From Halichoerus grypus (lineage: Eukaryota > Chordata > Mammalia > Carnivora > Phocidae), in NCBI RefSeq assembly GCF_964656455.1, contig NC_135718.1, positions 150,518,762 to 150,582,761 of the forward strand: 64,000 nucleotides of DNA. The letters are read 5' to 3'. Of the stretch, positions 1 through 10,965 are shown piece after piece. How positions within the stretch are numbered: position 1 is the stretch's first letter; each line of letters begins with the position of its first letter. The position numbers and the translations under genes were made by a program. The notes under the pieces are model-generated. The model saw only the letters and a list, made by a program, of their open reading frames with translations, had not been told where the DNA came from and made no database searches.

Positions 1-179
1 ACAGTTTCTTGGTTTCCCTTGTCACTGGGTTGGGTTGCAGCCAAGTGTTGAACAGCTGTGTTCAACAATTTATTATGTACCCATATTAAACATGACTCCA
101 TCCTCCTCAAGAAAATATAACCTACCCATAGATTACTTACTAATTACACAAAGAAAAGAACAGTAATTTCATAGTAGAA

Positions 180-940
180 AAACACCTAGCAGACATTCCC
201 TTATTCAAATGATCACATGCCCCCTGATGTGAATGTAACAGAGAATATACATCACTTAAGTATTACTCCTGACAAAAATGGGTAAACTGACTCTAATTAT
301 AGGAAATGGTCAGACAAACCCAACTTGAGACACTCTACAAAAAACTGGCCTGTATTTTTCAAAATGTCAGTGTCATAAAAGACAAAGGAAGGCTAAGAAG
401 CAGTTCCAGATTAAAGGAAACTAAAGAAATATGACAAATAAATACAATGTGTGAGCCTAATTAGCTCCTGGATGGGGAACAGGAAGACTGTATTTCTATA
501 AAGTACATTATATTGGACAAAAAGAAAATCTGAAAACTAACTGTATGCTGGATAAAAGTACCTCAATGTTAAATTTCCTGAATTTGATAATTGTGTTTGT
601 ATAATTATACTGTTATATAAGATAATGTTCTTGTTCTTAGAAGAAGTATTTAGAAGTAAAGCATCATGGTGTCTGCAATTTCATCTCAAAGAATTCAGAG
701 AAAATACTAACAGTAATTAAATATACATCAGCCTTGACCACACTAAATTGTCAATATTAGACCAGGTTTGACCAACAAAAATAACAATTTCATAAGACAC
801 AACCTAAAATACATAAAACTCTAAGCAAACACAGCAAAATGTTAAAAACCGATGAATCTAGGTGAAATGTATATAGAACTCCATTGTACTATTCTTCCAA
901 CTTTTCTGAAAGTATAAAATATTTCTCAAATTTAAAGTTT
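180..940 (+). mobile_element. L1M-type LINE 3' end in SDHC intron 2
   Basis: The text matches the 3' UTR style of old mammalian L1: a TTAAATTTCCTGAATTTGATAA segment near 569, followed by 'TGTTCTTAGAAG' and a GAATCTAGGTGAA segment near 855. It is diverged, and I see no clear target-site duplication. Confidence 0.55.
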
Positions 941-1127
941 AATATTCTTATCCATCCTTCTATTACCAGATGAGAAAAATAGTGACCACAATCATTAAAT
1001 TTTCAGCCAACCATCTGCAACTTCCTTCTTTCATACGTACCCCCAAAATCCAAACCAACAACCCACTGCTGTTCCCTGAGGGAAGAAAAGTTAAGTCATA
1101 ACGACCTCCACAAATTTAGAAACTTAC

Positions 1128-1184
1128 TTTCTGATAGAGAGCCGAGGACTAAGGTGGGCACGGAGGCAATGACGGCCAACATGT
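1128..1184 (-). CDS. SDHC: SDHC coding exon 2
   Basis: This 57-nt exon is flanked by a TTGCAG acceptor (AG is the complement of 1185-1186) and a GTAAGT donor at 1127-1122. It encodes the rest of the targeting peptide, RHVGRHCLRAHLSPRLSIR. A SINE lies only 23 nt upstream of the exon in gene orientation; see findings. Confidence 0.95.
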
Positions 1185-4100
1185 CTGCAAGAGAATAAAG
1201 AGTCAATGGGGGGGCGCCTGGCTGGCTCAGTGGGTAGAGCCTGCAACCCTGAATCCCGGGGTTGTATCCCCCAAGCCCCACGTTGCGTGTCGAGATTACT
1301 TAAAAATAAAATCTTTAAAAAAGAGAGAGAGAGAGAATGAAGAGTCAACACACATTTAGAGATCAACCTCAGTTTATCAACTTCTCTATTTCTGTACCAT
1401 GTTAGATTTAGGATTGGAGGGAAAAATTAGTGAGATGAAAACAAGGACAGTATCAATGTCCTTGAGATTATTTTTTAGCTGGAAAGCTACAACTTTAAAT
1501 AACTGGAGAATAATCACATATATAACCTACAAATAAAAATAATGTTTTAGCTGAACATGAATAATACAAGATAAAAGAATAATCAGTTGATAATGTTCAA
1601 CAAAGAATGTCATTTTTTTTAAAGTTAGGTGATGGTTAAAGGACAGGGGTAGGGGCGCCTGGGTGGCTCAGTTGTTAAGCGTCTGCCTTCGGCTCGGGTC
1701 ATGATCCATCGGGCTCGGGCTCCCTGCTTGGTGGGAAGTCTGCTTCTCCCTCTCCCTCTCCCCCTGCTTGTGTTCCCTCTTTGGCTGTCTCTCTCTCTGT
1801 CAAATAAATAAACAAAATCTTTTAAAAATAAATAAATAAGTAAAAGACAGGGGTAAATAAGAACAAGAATAAAAATACACTTAGTTAACTGCTACAAATG
1901 GATGAATTAAGAAGAATAAGGAGTTTGTGGAAAGAGGGTTCTAAATATTAAGCTATCATTTTAGGAACTACCATCAAGTTCCAGACAAGCTGGATGAACT
2001 TCAAGTCAAAAAGTCTCTAATCATGGGGCGCCTGGGTGGCTCAGTTGGTTAAGCGACTGCCTTCGGCTCGGGTCATGATCCCGGAGTCCCGGGACCGAGT
2101 CCCACATCGGGCTCCCTGCTCAGCGGGGAGCCTGCTTCTCCCTCTGACCCTCTCCCCTCTCACGCTGTTTCTCTCTCGCTCGCTCTCTAATAAATAAATT
2201 AAAAAAAAAAAAAAAAGTCTCTAATCATGCAAAAAGCATGGGAACGCAAAGATTCCCCTGACCAGTGAAGAGTTACGTGAGGAGGATACACGTTTTCTAC
2301 CAAAAAGTTGCTATTTTTGAAAGATATACATCAGTACCAAAACTGCTTTTCAAGTCTAAAACTAAGATGTGCCCAGGCATTCTATGGAAAGTGAATTTAA
2401 CTGATCCAGAGTTCACACAGCATTATGAAAAAACGACCACTACACCCCTTTATTCACATTATTATATAAAATCTTTCCAAAAGTATTTAAGAAAGTTACG
2501 CAAGTGGGATTAAAATTAAAAATACATCGATTATACAAAAGTTTACATATATCTATTATATGTAAGGCACTGTGCGATATAAAATCTCCTTGAGATCCAA
2601 TGATCTTCTAAAAAAAGCTCATGGTATCCCCCACACCACTGATACTAGATGCATAAACAGTTCAAAATCCCTATGCTTTACACTAGGACAGTAGAAGGGT
2701 CCACTATTTGAAGGCAAAATAATCCAATCAACACTTCCTTCAGCTCTTCCTTCTTTCCAGCTTTGGAGGCAAGAGGTGAATACTGACATTGTGTACCCAA
2801 GACTCCCAGAAAGGAGAAGTGGGAACAAATGTCTTCAATCAATTGAAGCAATTGTGGCTCTGGAGTTGCAGGGCATGCATTCCTCACACCAGGCTAGGTC
2901 CAGTCACCCAGCTACCCGGCAAGAGTTTGCAGATGTGGGTTGGAATCTACAGCACTCTCTGTCTAGTTCTATTGTTTCCCAGACAAATACCAATGTAAGC
3001 TTTCCACAAGGCCCTAACAGAAACTAGCTGCACCAACTCCATAGCCTTATTTGAAACATGACAAAAGTAGGTATCTATCCTTGCCTTTCATGTGAAACCA
3101 GGAACTCTGAAAAGTTCTACCAAGGACTTGGGCTTTATATGTTATAGCTACAAGGTAACAGTACTTTATTTTTAAATAACAAGCCAGAATGTATCATTCT
3201 CATTAGTATTGTTCCCTTCTAAATACAATACACATGTCTACCCAAAAATGTAAGCACTGCTCAAATCATTTCTGAAACTCTTCCCTGGACTGGGGCAACA
3301 AGTGATGCAGAAAGAACATTAAAATAAAAAAGTCAGATTGGAGTTCTAGTTCTGCATAAGTTGTGTAACTTTACAGAATCACTGAGCTGCAGCTTTTTCA
3401 TTTATGAAGGGGATTGATAAGACCTACCTGATTGGTCGCTGGGAGGATTACATAAGAATATGTACAGAAAGGCATTCTCACTATCTCAGCAATATCGCCC
3501 ATATACATAAGATATTACTAATATTTCATTGGTCTCCCCAAGGTCTTTAGAATTCACATCATATTCTTTTTAAAACCCTCAGTGGTGATAAAAATATTCA
3601 TCTGCTGAAAATGGATTTGACTTTTGGAAAAAAACAGAAGTTATTCAAAGCCAAGTCTATGTAATCAAACTAAATAAAACCATTTTTGGTCCAAAACAAG
3701 ATGTGACTACAATATAATGAGTTTCTCTTATACGACCTCTAAACTTGATCTGATGGTATGCCAAAAAAGTTTTAGAAATAACTGGGGTAAGGGCGCCTGG
3801 GTGGCTCAGTCGTTAAGCATCTGCCTTTGGCTCAGGTCATGATCCCAGGGTCCTGGGATTGAGTCCCGCATCGGGCTCCCTGCTCGGCAGGAAGCCTGCT
3901 TCTCCCTCTCCCACTCCCCTTGCTTGTGTTCCTGCTCTCGCTGTCTCTCTCTGTCAAATAAATAAAATCTTAAAAAAAAAAAAAAAGAAAGAAATAACTG
4001 GGGTAAGAGCAACACTAAAATAGATGTATAACTTTGAAGGACAGGATGACGAGCAATCTTTTGTATACAAAAGTTCTCATTAATGGCTCTTAGCACCCAA

Positions 4101-7100
4101 CCTACTCCCAAGCTACAACAGAAGACACCCTGATTTCTTCTTGTCTCTCACCCCCCCATATATATGCGAGGCATCACCCAATCCTATCAGTACTATCCAG
4201 GAAACTTCGATCCACTGTTTTAGTCCTTATCCTTTTCATTTCTCACAAAGAGGACTATAAGAGGAGCTCCTCAACTGGTCTCCCTAGCAACTCTCTCTTC
4301 CCTATCATTCAATATTACCAAAGCTAACTTACTGAAAAATAAAGCTGATTTCATTGCTCTTCTACCCCAAAGTCTTTTAACAGTTCCCTGCTGCTTGCAG
4401 TATAAGGTCCATATGATAGCGAAACAAGGCCTTTCTCAACACAGCCCAAACCAACTCTCTGGACCCATTATCCCACAAATTCCCTTCAGCCCCTTATATG
4501 TCTACCACACCCAGTATTATACTACATACACCCAGACAGAGGATGCCTTCTTAGGACCACATGCCTTTGCTTGTGCTGTAGAGTGGAACCTCCCTCTCTG
4601 ATAAACTCATCCTTCAAAACCCAACAACTCCTAGATGGCGACTTCACCGTTTCTTTAGCCTTACTTGCACCTGCCTTGCTTCTACACCACTTCTTCCTAA
4701 CTCTATATCAACACCTATTATGTTGCTTAATAATTAATCTATTTACTTATCTCCTATGCTAGCCTGAGCTCTTCAAGGATAGGACTGGAACGCTTTGTGT
4801 CTAGAACACCTATAATAATGTCTGACACATAGAAGAGGCTCCAAAAAATGGTTTGTAAATGAATATGCTTATTTTAAAAAGCTGTCTTATATATTTAAAG
4901 TTAGACCTTATTTTTAGAGGTGTTTCACATGTAGCATTTTATATGATGAGCAACGTGCAGATAGTTAATGACTTTTGGTGACTTTGTGCTTAAGCAGCAT
5001 GAACTTTATTAGACAGAAGCCTAGCTGTTCTTAGCTCAGTTCTCTATCTCTGTCTTGGCTTTGGCAAGTCATTCCTTGAGTGAGTGCCAACAGAGCTTGC
5101 ATTACTCAGCAGGTTATTTATTCCTGGCTAGTCTGTGAACTGTTTAGGGAGTATACAAATTATAGAGCACTATTCAAAAGCCATGACATACAGTACTCTG
5201 AGAACTAATAATTTTTAGTTAGCCAAGCATTAAAAATGTTTAACCAATACTTCTTTTAAGTGGGCCCAAGTTATTGCTATTTTCATTCACAAATGAGGAA
5301 ACCACAATTATGGAATCAGTGACCTTGACTTGTCCAAAATAAATGGAATTTGTGACAATGCCAGAACTAGAAACCAGCTCCTAGAATTGCCTAGAAGGCA
5401 TTTTCCTTTGAGGCTAAATTAGCACATTATGAACAGTTCCAAATCCCTGTAGTGAAATGGAATTTGACTCAGAAAAAAAATTGGGGGGGGGGGGTGCGCC
5501 TAGGTGGCTCAATGGGTTGGGCGTCTAACTCCCAACTCCCATCCAACTGATTTCAGCTCAGGTCATGATCTAGACTGAGCCCTGGGACTTCGACCAGCTC
5601 TGTGCTCAGCAGGGAGTCTGCTTGAGATTTTCTCCCCTCCCGCGCACGTGCTTGCTCTCTCTCTAAAATAAATCAATCAATCTTACAAAAAAAAAAATTA
5701 ATTCCCTATGTCTCCTCTTCAGAAAGCCCTTGTGAGACAAGAAGAGAGAGGTACCCTTCCCATGAGCTTCAGATTACTTCTAATGAAAAAGAAGTCTATT
5801 TCTTGGCATTGAATCCTAGTGGTGACCATACTACACGTCTCAAAATGACACTGTCTGGACATACTTAATGAGTACGATAATTGTCAGCTTCTAAACAATA
5901 ATCCTGAAACTCCTAAAATGAACTGTTTAGAACCAATATGATCATTTCAAGCTAAATGTTAATTCTACCAAAAGTCCCTGACATCTACCAAAATGTGATA
6001 TATCAAAGAATTCAAAATCATTCAATTATGGTAAAACTACCTGGAATAAAAAATGCAGTTCTGGCAAGACTGGCCCTGGCTCACCTTAGGAAAAAAAGAA
6101 AAGGAGGGACAGGGAGAAAAATGATCGATTAAGATAACCCATTCCTGATCTCAACTCCAAGAGAGATCGTTTTGTCACAGAGAAAAACTAAATAAAGTCC
6201 CTCTATTTTTTTTACTGGGTGACTGAAGTGGAAAGAGAAATGAGAAGACATTTGGGGAAATCAGGAATTAAATCTCAACAACATTAAAACTAACTTTCCA
6301 TAACAAATATTTTCCAAAAATAGGCCTGGCACGAAACTAAGCCGGCATTTGTACCAGGAGTGTCTAAAGTCACTTAAGTCGCTGTGTCTAGAAAGGCTCT
6401 GAATAGAGAATGGAGCCTAGAAAGAGGACAGCTCAGAATGGAAGAAAATCTAGGGTACTTCTCCGGACAGTGAATGACCTCGTATAGGAAAACTGAGACA
6501 CCCGCTCCCCCTTCCTTCTCTCCCCAAGTAAAAAGAGAAACTAAACTTGAATTCCCTGGGCTGCTGTGGGGCACTAGAGCGACCGCTATGAGCGCTATTG
6601 CTAATCGCCAGCGCGATAGGGATCCCGTCCGCCCGGGGCCCGTTAGGAACTCAGTGCACACTCACTGCCAGCAACTAGCGTTTGCAGGAGTTATAAGCAA
6701 AGACAAAGCACACCAAGATCCCTCTCCCCGAGGCCCAATTCCTGAATAAGACCTCGAAGTCCTAGCGGATGATCCGCTGACCTCGAAATCGTAACTTTCC
6801 TCTCTCGGAGCTTGGCTCTGGGTGCGGCCCCGAGAGCCATCTGGGGTGAAAGTACTGGAAGTGGGGGGAAGTGGAAAGGGCGACAACCGCGCGACCCGTC
6901 GGTAAGGAGTAGGGACGAGATAACGGGCCAGTGACCCCGAGCACGGGAGCGACTGGGGAAAGAGAAGGGGCCCTAGGACTCCACAGCGCGCGGCACGCAC
7001 ACCCGTGGGCCCTTTCCCTGCCCAGGCACGGGACACACAGCCGTCAGCAAGACGTAAGGGGCAGCGCAGGCCTCCCGAGGGCCGCGGACACCGACTCCCA

Positions 7101-7138
7101 GCCCCAGGCTAAAGTCACCTCAACAAGAGCGCAGCCAT
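1128..7138 (-). CDS. SDHC: SDHC, succinate dehydrogenase cytochrome b560 subunit (5' part, exons 1-2)
   Basis: SDHC is one of the two membrane anchors of mitochondrial complex II; it helps bind haem b and ubiquinone in the inner membrane. Only the start of the gene lies here, as join(complement 7119-7138, 1128-1184); the rest continues to the left of the window. The two exons encode about 25 residues, starting MAALLLRHVGRHCLRAH, matching the arginine-rich, acid-free mitochondrial targeting peptide of mammalian SDHC. Exon lengths (20 and 57 coding nt) and splice phases equal those I recall for human SDHC. The start codon has A at -3 and G at +4. The gene runs divergently from MPZ, with 4.5 kb between the two start codons. 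What is seen: exons, splice sites and frame. What is known: the function, from the family. The transmembrane and haem-ligand exons are outside the window. Confidence 0.95.
1207..1335 (+). mobile_element. SINEC (short tRNA-type), antisense to SDHC
   Basis: A GGGGCGCCTGGCTGGCTCAG head is followed by a short tRNA-like body and an AAAATAAAATCTTT tail. Flanking 13-bp direct repeats lie at 1194-1206 and 1336-1348 with one mismatch. The left repeat overlaps the branch-point region of SDHC exon 2. Confidence 0.9.
1652..1840 (+). mobile_element. SINEC
   Basis: Full-length head-to-tail element flanked by 15-bp direct repeats at 1637-1651 and 1841-1855. It lies in SDHC intron 1. Confidence 0.92.
2026..2214 (+). 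mobile_element. SINEC
   Basis: Full-length element with a perfect 15-bp target-site duplication, 2011-2025 and 2215-2229. SDHC intron 1. Confidence 0.93.
2230..3773. other. SDHC intron 1, mostly unique sequence with a MIR
   Basis: No gene is visible. A MIR-like core lies at about 3340-3480 ('GTGTAACTTTACAGAATCACTGAGC', then a TTCATTTATGAAGGGG segment). The remaining AT-rich intron has no recognisable element. Confidence 0.5.
3792..3989 (+). mobile_element. SINEC
   Basis: Full-length element flanked by a perfect 18-bp duplication at 3774-3791 and 3990-4007. SDHC intron 1. Confidence 0.93.
4250..4862 (+). mobile_element. LINE L2 3' fragment
   Basis: Diverged L2-like text: 'CCTCAACTGGTCTCCC', then CACATGCCTTTGCTTGTGC, and a 3' end resembling 'TCTGACACATAGAAGAGGCTC' followed by GTAAATGAAT. 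SDHC intron 1. Confidence 0.6.
4863..5488. other. SDHC intron 1, no gene seen
   Basis: Unique-looking intron. A possible weak MIR remnant lies near 5280-5400 ('ACAAATGAGGAAAC'). No conserved open frame or splice-bounded exon was found. Confidence 0.4.
5489..5690 (+). mobile_element. SINEC (older subfamily)
   Basis: A diverged head (GTGCGCCTAGGTGGCTCAAT) and a long CT/AT tail, preceded by a G10-like run. SDHC intron 1. Confidence 0.85.
5691..6559. other. SDHC intron 1, no recognised element
   Basis: AT-rich sequence that becomes GC-richer toward exon 1. No repeat head or tail and no plausible exon was recognised. Confidence 0.4.
7119..7138 (-). CDS. SDHC: SDHC coding exon 1
   Basis: The ATG is the complement of 7136-7138. 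Twenty coding nt give MAALLL plus two bases of an Arg codon, followed by a GTGACT donor (GT is the complement of 7117-7118). This reproduces the human exon 1 boundary. The 5' UTR lies to the right and its start is not determined. Confidence 0.93.
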
Positions 7139-7250
7139 CTTGAGTTCCGGTCTGGACGGAAGTGACGCCCAACGTCCCCGCCGCCTTAGGGCGGGGTCTC
7201 TATCACGTGACAACACCAGCTCTTTATAAAGGATGGGGAGTGGCTGTGTT
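7139..7250 (-). promoter_or_regulatory. SDHC: SDHC CpG-rich promoter with ETS and E-box motifs
   Basis: A GC- and CpG-rich stretch runs over about 6560-7560 and covers exon 1. Just upstream of the ATG are an inverted CCGGAA at 7145-7150, a CGGAAGTGACG composite ETS/ATF-like site at 7157-7167, and the palindrome TCACGTGA at 7203-7210 (USF/TFE E-box, close to the CLEAR motif). No TATA box is seen in the SDHC direction. GABP/ETS control is typical of nuclear genes for respiratory subunits; its use here is inferred. Confidence 0.6.
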
Positions 7251-7560
7251 GCAGCTTTGTTCAGACTCTTGGTTTTCTCTGGTCGTCTCCTCTCTGCCCG
7301 GTCTCCTTCGGCTGGCTTCCTCCAGAATTTGCCAGGGGTTCGGCATAAATGGCGCTGACTCAGACTTTACAGTGTGCATTTTACCTGTGAACATAATTCA
7401 TTTTGTTTCGCACTACTGAACATCTGATTTGCCCTGATTCTTCACCAGGCACTCCTCAGTCTAGTTTCGCTCCACCTCCTTCCCCCGTAGGCCGGCCAAG
7501 GCACCCAGGGAAACGGGCTCCATCCCGTTCTAGTGGGAAGCTTCGCCAATGCAGAGATAC

Positions 7561-8338
7561 ACAAGTTGAGACCCAAGTTGAGGAAGGAGCGTGAGAACGA
7601 TGCAGACCACCATCCCAAGACCAGGGAGCCTCCTCTAACCACCTGGATTAGCTTTGTGCCCTACAGTTCCTGGGCTTGAGCTGCCGCCTGAGCTGGACGC
7701 CCACTAGTCAAACACAACGCTCTTTTGTTCCTTGTTTCAAGGCTATGTGGATGACACCCACAGCTAGAAGAACCCGGGGTGGGGGAAAGCTCGCTTTGAT
7801 TTTTAAACACACACACACACGTGTGTGTGTACATATATATAGTTTTGAGGAACCCAAGCACTGCAGTCAATTGCAGAGCACTTGTGACTTAAGGGAGAAA
7901 AAGGGAATGAGAAAGGAATAGAAAATGAAAAAGTTCTTGAGTCTCTTTTTTTTGTGGGGGGTAGGAGTGAAGGAGACAGCCTAGAGCAACTCCTACAAAA
8001 AACATTCAGCTACATTAATATTCAGATCTCATTTATATTTAGCACTCCTGCACTTCTTTCAGGATTTAAATAGCACAAATTCACTTATTTCTTCATCAAA
8101 TGAAAATACTATTTTGCATTTCTATAATACTTGACAATGAAAGCACTTTTATAGACTTTTGGACTGGAAGAGACCAGAGAGGCCCTCAGACCTGATTTTC
8201 TATCCAGTGCAGGGATCTCCTCGGCAACACTTAGGGCCACTAGTGTTCAAGACTCTGCTGTGACACATTCAGTAATAGTTACCTCAAAACTCAAGTTTCA
8301 TTTAGTGAACAGCTTAATCATTAGAAAGTTGTTATGTT
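7561..8338. other. SDHC-MPZ spacer with a palindromic (CA)n/(TG)n tract
   Basis: Mostly unique sequence. An alternating purine-pyrimidine tract, (CA)n followed directly by (GT)n, runs over about 7807-7832 and leads into a TA run; it is self-complementary. No gene seen. Confidence 0.5.
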
Positions 8339-8354
8339 AAAATATAGTTTTCTG

Positions 8355-8473
8355 GGGGTACCTGGCTGGCTCAGTCAGTGCAGCATGCGACTCTGGATCT
8401 TAGTGTTGTGGGTTCAAGGCCCACGTTGGGTGTAGAGACAATTTACAAATAAAATCTTTAAAAGTAAGAAAAT
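8355..8473 (+). mobile_element. SINEC (short type)
   Basis: A CTGGCTGGCTCAGTCAGT head and an AATAAAATCTTTAAAA tail, flanked by near-perfect 16-bp repeats at 8339-8354 and 8474-8489. Confidence 0.9.
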
Positions 8474-8589
8474 AAAATACAGTTTTCTGCTATTGAACTT
8501 CCCGTCATTGATCCCACTGTGGCCCTCTGGCATTTCACATTAACAAATCCAATGAATACCTCTTTCACTTAGCTCTTTAAATAATTTCA

Positions 8590-8736
8590 TTTTATATATG
8601 TATATAAGTTATATATATTATATGTATTTTATATTTTATATATATTTTTATATATATAATATTTAATTCCCATTCCCTTTTTCTTCCTTAAGTCACAAGT
8701 GTTTTGTATATATAACTTATATATACATATATAAAA
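8590..8736. repeat. AT-rich inverted repeat
   Basis: The arm at 8590-8617 is the near-exact reverse complement of 8707-8736, with one TA-unit length difference. Further TA-rich DNA extends to about 8832. The arms are almost pure A/T and could extrude a cruciform. Confidence 0.75.
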
Positions 8737-8832
8737 CTTTAAAGTTATATATATAACAAAATATAATATATACTATATATATATAGTTTTATATATAAAT
8801 AGTTATATATATTTATATATATATATATATAA

Positions 8833-9629
8833 CCTTCTGCCAGAGTATGTGAAAGTGCTATAGGGGATTCAAAGATACAAACATGTAATTGTCCTCAAGA
8901 AGCTTATAGCCTTAGCAGGATTAGTAAATAAATAAATACAACAAAGAAAGTAGCAATCCCATGAAAGAAAGTATAGGTAAAACGGGTGGGTAGATGAAAG
9001 TAGAAAGTGATTATTTGCAGCTGGGGAGGTGGGGTTAGGGAGGTGTAATTGACTACAACAACATGCTGTGAACATTTACTGATGATTTTGCCTGTGGAGT
9101 TTATGATCAAGTCCCGTATTTAGAGTTCCACAATCCAAACCCAATACCAATCACAGAACCCACCATCCCCTATGTAAGGAGATGACAGGTAGGTACCAGG
9201 AGCCTGGGGCTTTCCGGGTGAACCTGCAGTGGTCCCACTGCAGGAACAACAGTGGCCTCTCTCCTCAAAGTAACCTGTAGGGCCCGTAATTGATGGAAAT
9301 TAATCACATTGAAATTCAAACAAGACATTAAGTCAAGCCCCTTATCACCAGGGTTTATCTTAAAAATAAGCAGGAGGAAAAGCAGTCTAGCCAAGGCCTG
9401 AGGTCAGAGAAAGAAAGGGGAAGAAAGAAGGGAAAACATTTCAAATGGGAGTATGAGAGTTTCAGTGAAAAAAAAATCATTTCAGATAATCCCAAGGAGG
9501 GAAACAAAGGAGGCAGCAATCTGCAGTGCTTTGGTCTGAATGATTTTTTGGCTGGATTTGTCTTAAAACTCAGCTCTGACCATGTAGACATCCCTAACCC
9601 CACACATTACTCCTTCAGGAAATTCTTAT
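8833..9629. other. SDHC-MPZ spacer, no gene seen
   Basis: No splice-bounded exon or recognised repeat. A stretch near 8870-8935 ('AAGAAGCTTATAGCCT' and nearby) may be an old interspersed-repeat fragment. Confidence 0.35.
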
Positions 9630-10180
9630 TGTTAGGAGTTAGTTGGACAGTTAGGTAGTCAGGGCCAGGGTCCCCAGCAAGAAAGTATGGAGTCAGGACA
9701 GCTAAAATAAAACAGCACTAACACCCTGTTTTGCAGTTTAGACAGGACCACACTAACGTTCTGCTTTGAAGCCTTTGCAGAAATGACTTCTGCAAAATGT
9801 CTGAAAATAAGGCAATTAACCACAAAGCATTTGTCAGTATCACAGGGCAAAGGGCAGTTAAGACATTAAACCCCCAGATGTCAGCAAAAAAAGACCATCA
9901 GCACAGAGACGTTAACCTAATAGGTAGACAGATACATGACCAAGGCCCTGATTGGCATGACTCAGCACACCCTGATTGCTTAAGACAGTTCTGCAAAAGA
10001 GCTCATAAAAACCCCTAAACTTAGACACTCCGAGGGCAACCTTCTCGGGCCCCCCTCCCTCTTTGGGAGCTTTATACTACTGCTCAATAAATTTTGCTTT
10101 GCTGCCCACCACTCTTCATCTGGTCTACCTCTTCATTCTTTGAAGTGGCATGATGAAGAACCACAAGCACTAAGGGGACA
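9630..10180 (+). mobile_element. Solo LTR of an endogenous retrovirus (class I-like)
   Basis: A ~0.55 kb block starts TGTTAGGAG and ends GGGGACA. It has LTR-like order: an A-rich U3, a CATAAAAACC TATA-type motif near 10005, a C/T-rich stretch, then CTCAATAAATTTTGCTTTGC with an AATAAA signal near 10085. No internal viral genes flank it, so it is read as a solo LTR. Ends are tentative because I found no matching target-site duplication. Confidence 0.65.
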
Positions 10181-10511
10181 AAAATCATGTAACATTATGA
10201 TATACCAATTAAACCCACCCTCTTTTGTCTGCCATTTAGTGCCCTTAACGAATTGGCTTCAATTCTCCTGTACAGACTTGTTTCAAGTTCCCCCAAATCA
10301 AGTCAAAGTGGAGGGCACAAGATCTGCCTTGAATATGCTCAATATTTCACAAACTTACTCAACACACACACACAACACACACACACACACACACATTTTC
10401 CTACTTCTTTGTTTTTGCTTTTGCTATTCTGCCTAGATACCTTCACTACCCATTCCATATCTAATATTGCCTTCTACATACAACTCCCCCTTCCTCTGAA
10501 CTTCATTTATT

Positions 10512-10646
10512 TTATTTCCTTATTTATTTAGGGCTCCACACCCAGCGTGGAGCCCAGTACAGGGCTTGAGGTCACAACCCTGAGACCAAGACCTGAGCTG
10601 AGATCAAGAGTCAGACATTTAACCAACTGAGCCACCCAGGCGCCCC
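10512..10646 (-). mobile_element. SINEC fragment, antisense
   Basis: Reverse-complement tRNA-type body ending in GAGCCACCCAGGCGCCCC, with a TTATTT tail on the left. Confidence 0.88.
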
Positions 10647-10739
10647 AGTTTACTTTTGTTTTTAATCTCTGTTACATAACAATCTCCCTGACGTTTGTGA
10701 AGTATTGGGCATATTCGAGGAGACGTGGTTGAGCCCACC

Positions 10740-10965
10740 TTGGTATTCTCAGCATTTTGTTCTTCTCTCTACTATGGCAAGCATCATGGTTTATTATATT
10801 GGGTTATTGATGGGTTCATCCTCTGCTCCTCCCTTCTCTGCACCCTCCCAACTAGATTTTAAACTCTTTCAAGGAGAAACTTAATTTTTATTCCTCTTTC
10901 TGTTACCCACATACCCATACTTTACATACAGCCGGCACTCAATACAATTTTGTTGCCTTGTTCTA
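10740..10965 (+). mobile_element. LINE L2 3' fragment (probable)
   Basis: 'CTAGATTTTAAACTCTTTCAAGG' followed by a 'GCCGGCACTCAATACA' ending resembles a decayed L2 3' terminus. Confidence 0.45.

Larger units (their letters stand above)
6560..7560. other. CpG island at SDHC 5' end
   Basis: CpG dinucleotides are dense here and rare on both sides. The island spans the SDHC first exon, promoter and start of intron 1. Boundaries were judged by eye. Confidence 0.6.

Noticed and set aside
1207..1335. tRNA-like sequence (A/B box style) as a tRNA gene
   Set aside because: All such hits belong to tRNA-derived SINEs with A-rich tails and target duplications. No functional cloverleaf tRNA gene was identified.
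9630..10180. Complete provirus
   Set aside because: Only one LTR-like block is present, with no gag/pol/env text adjacent.
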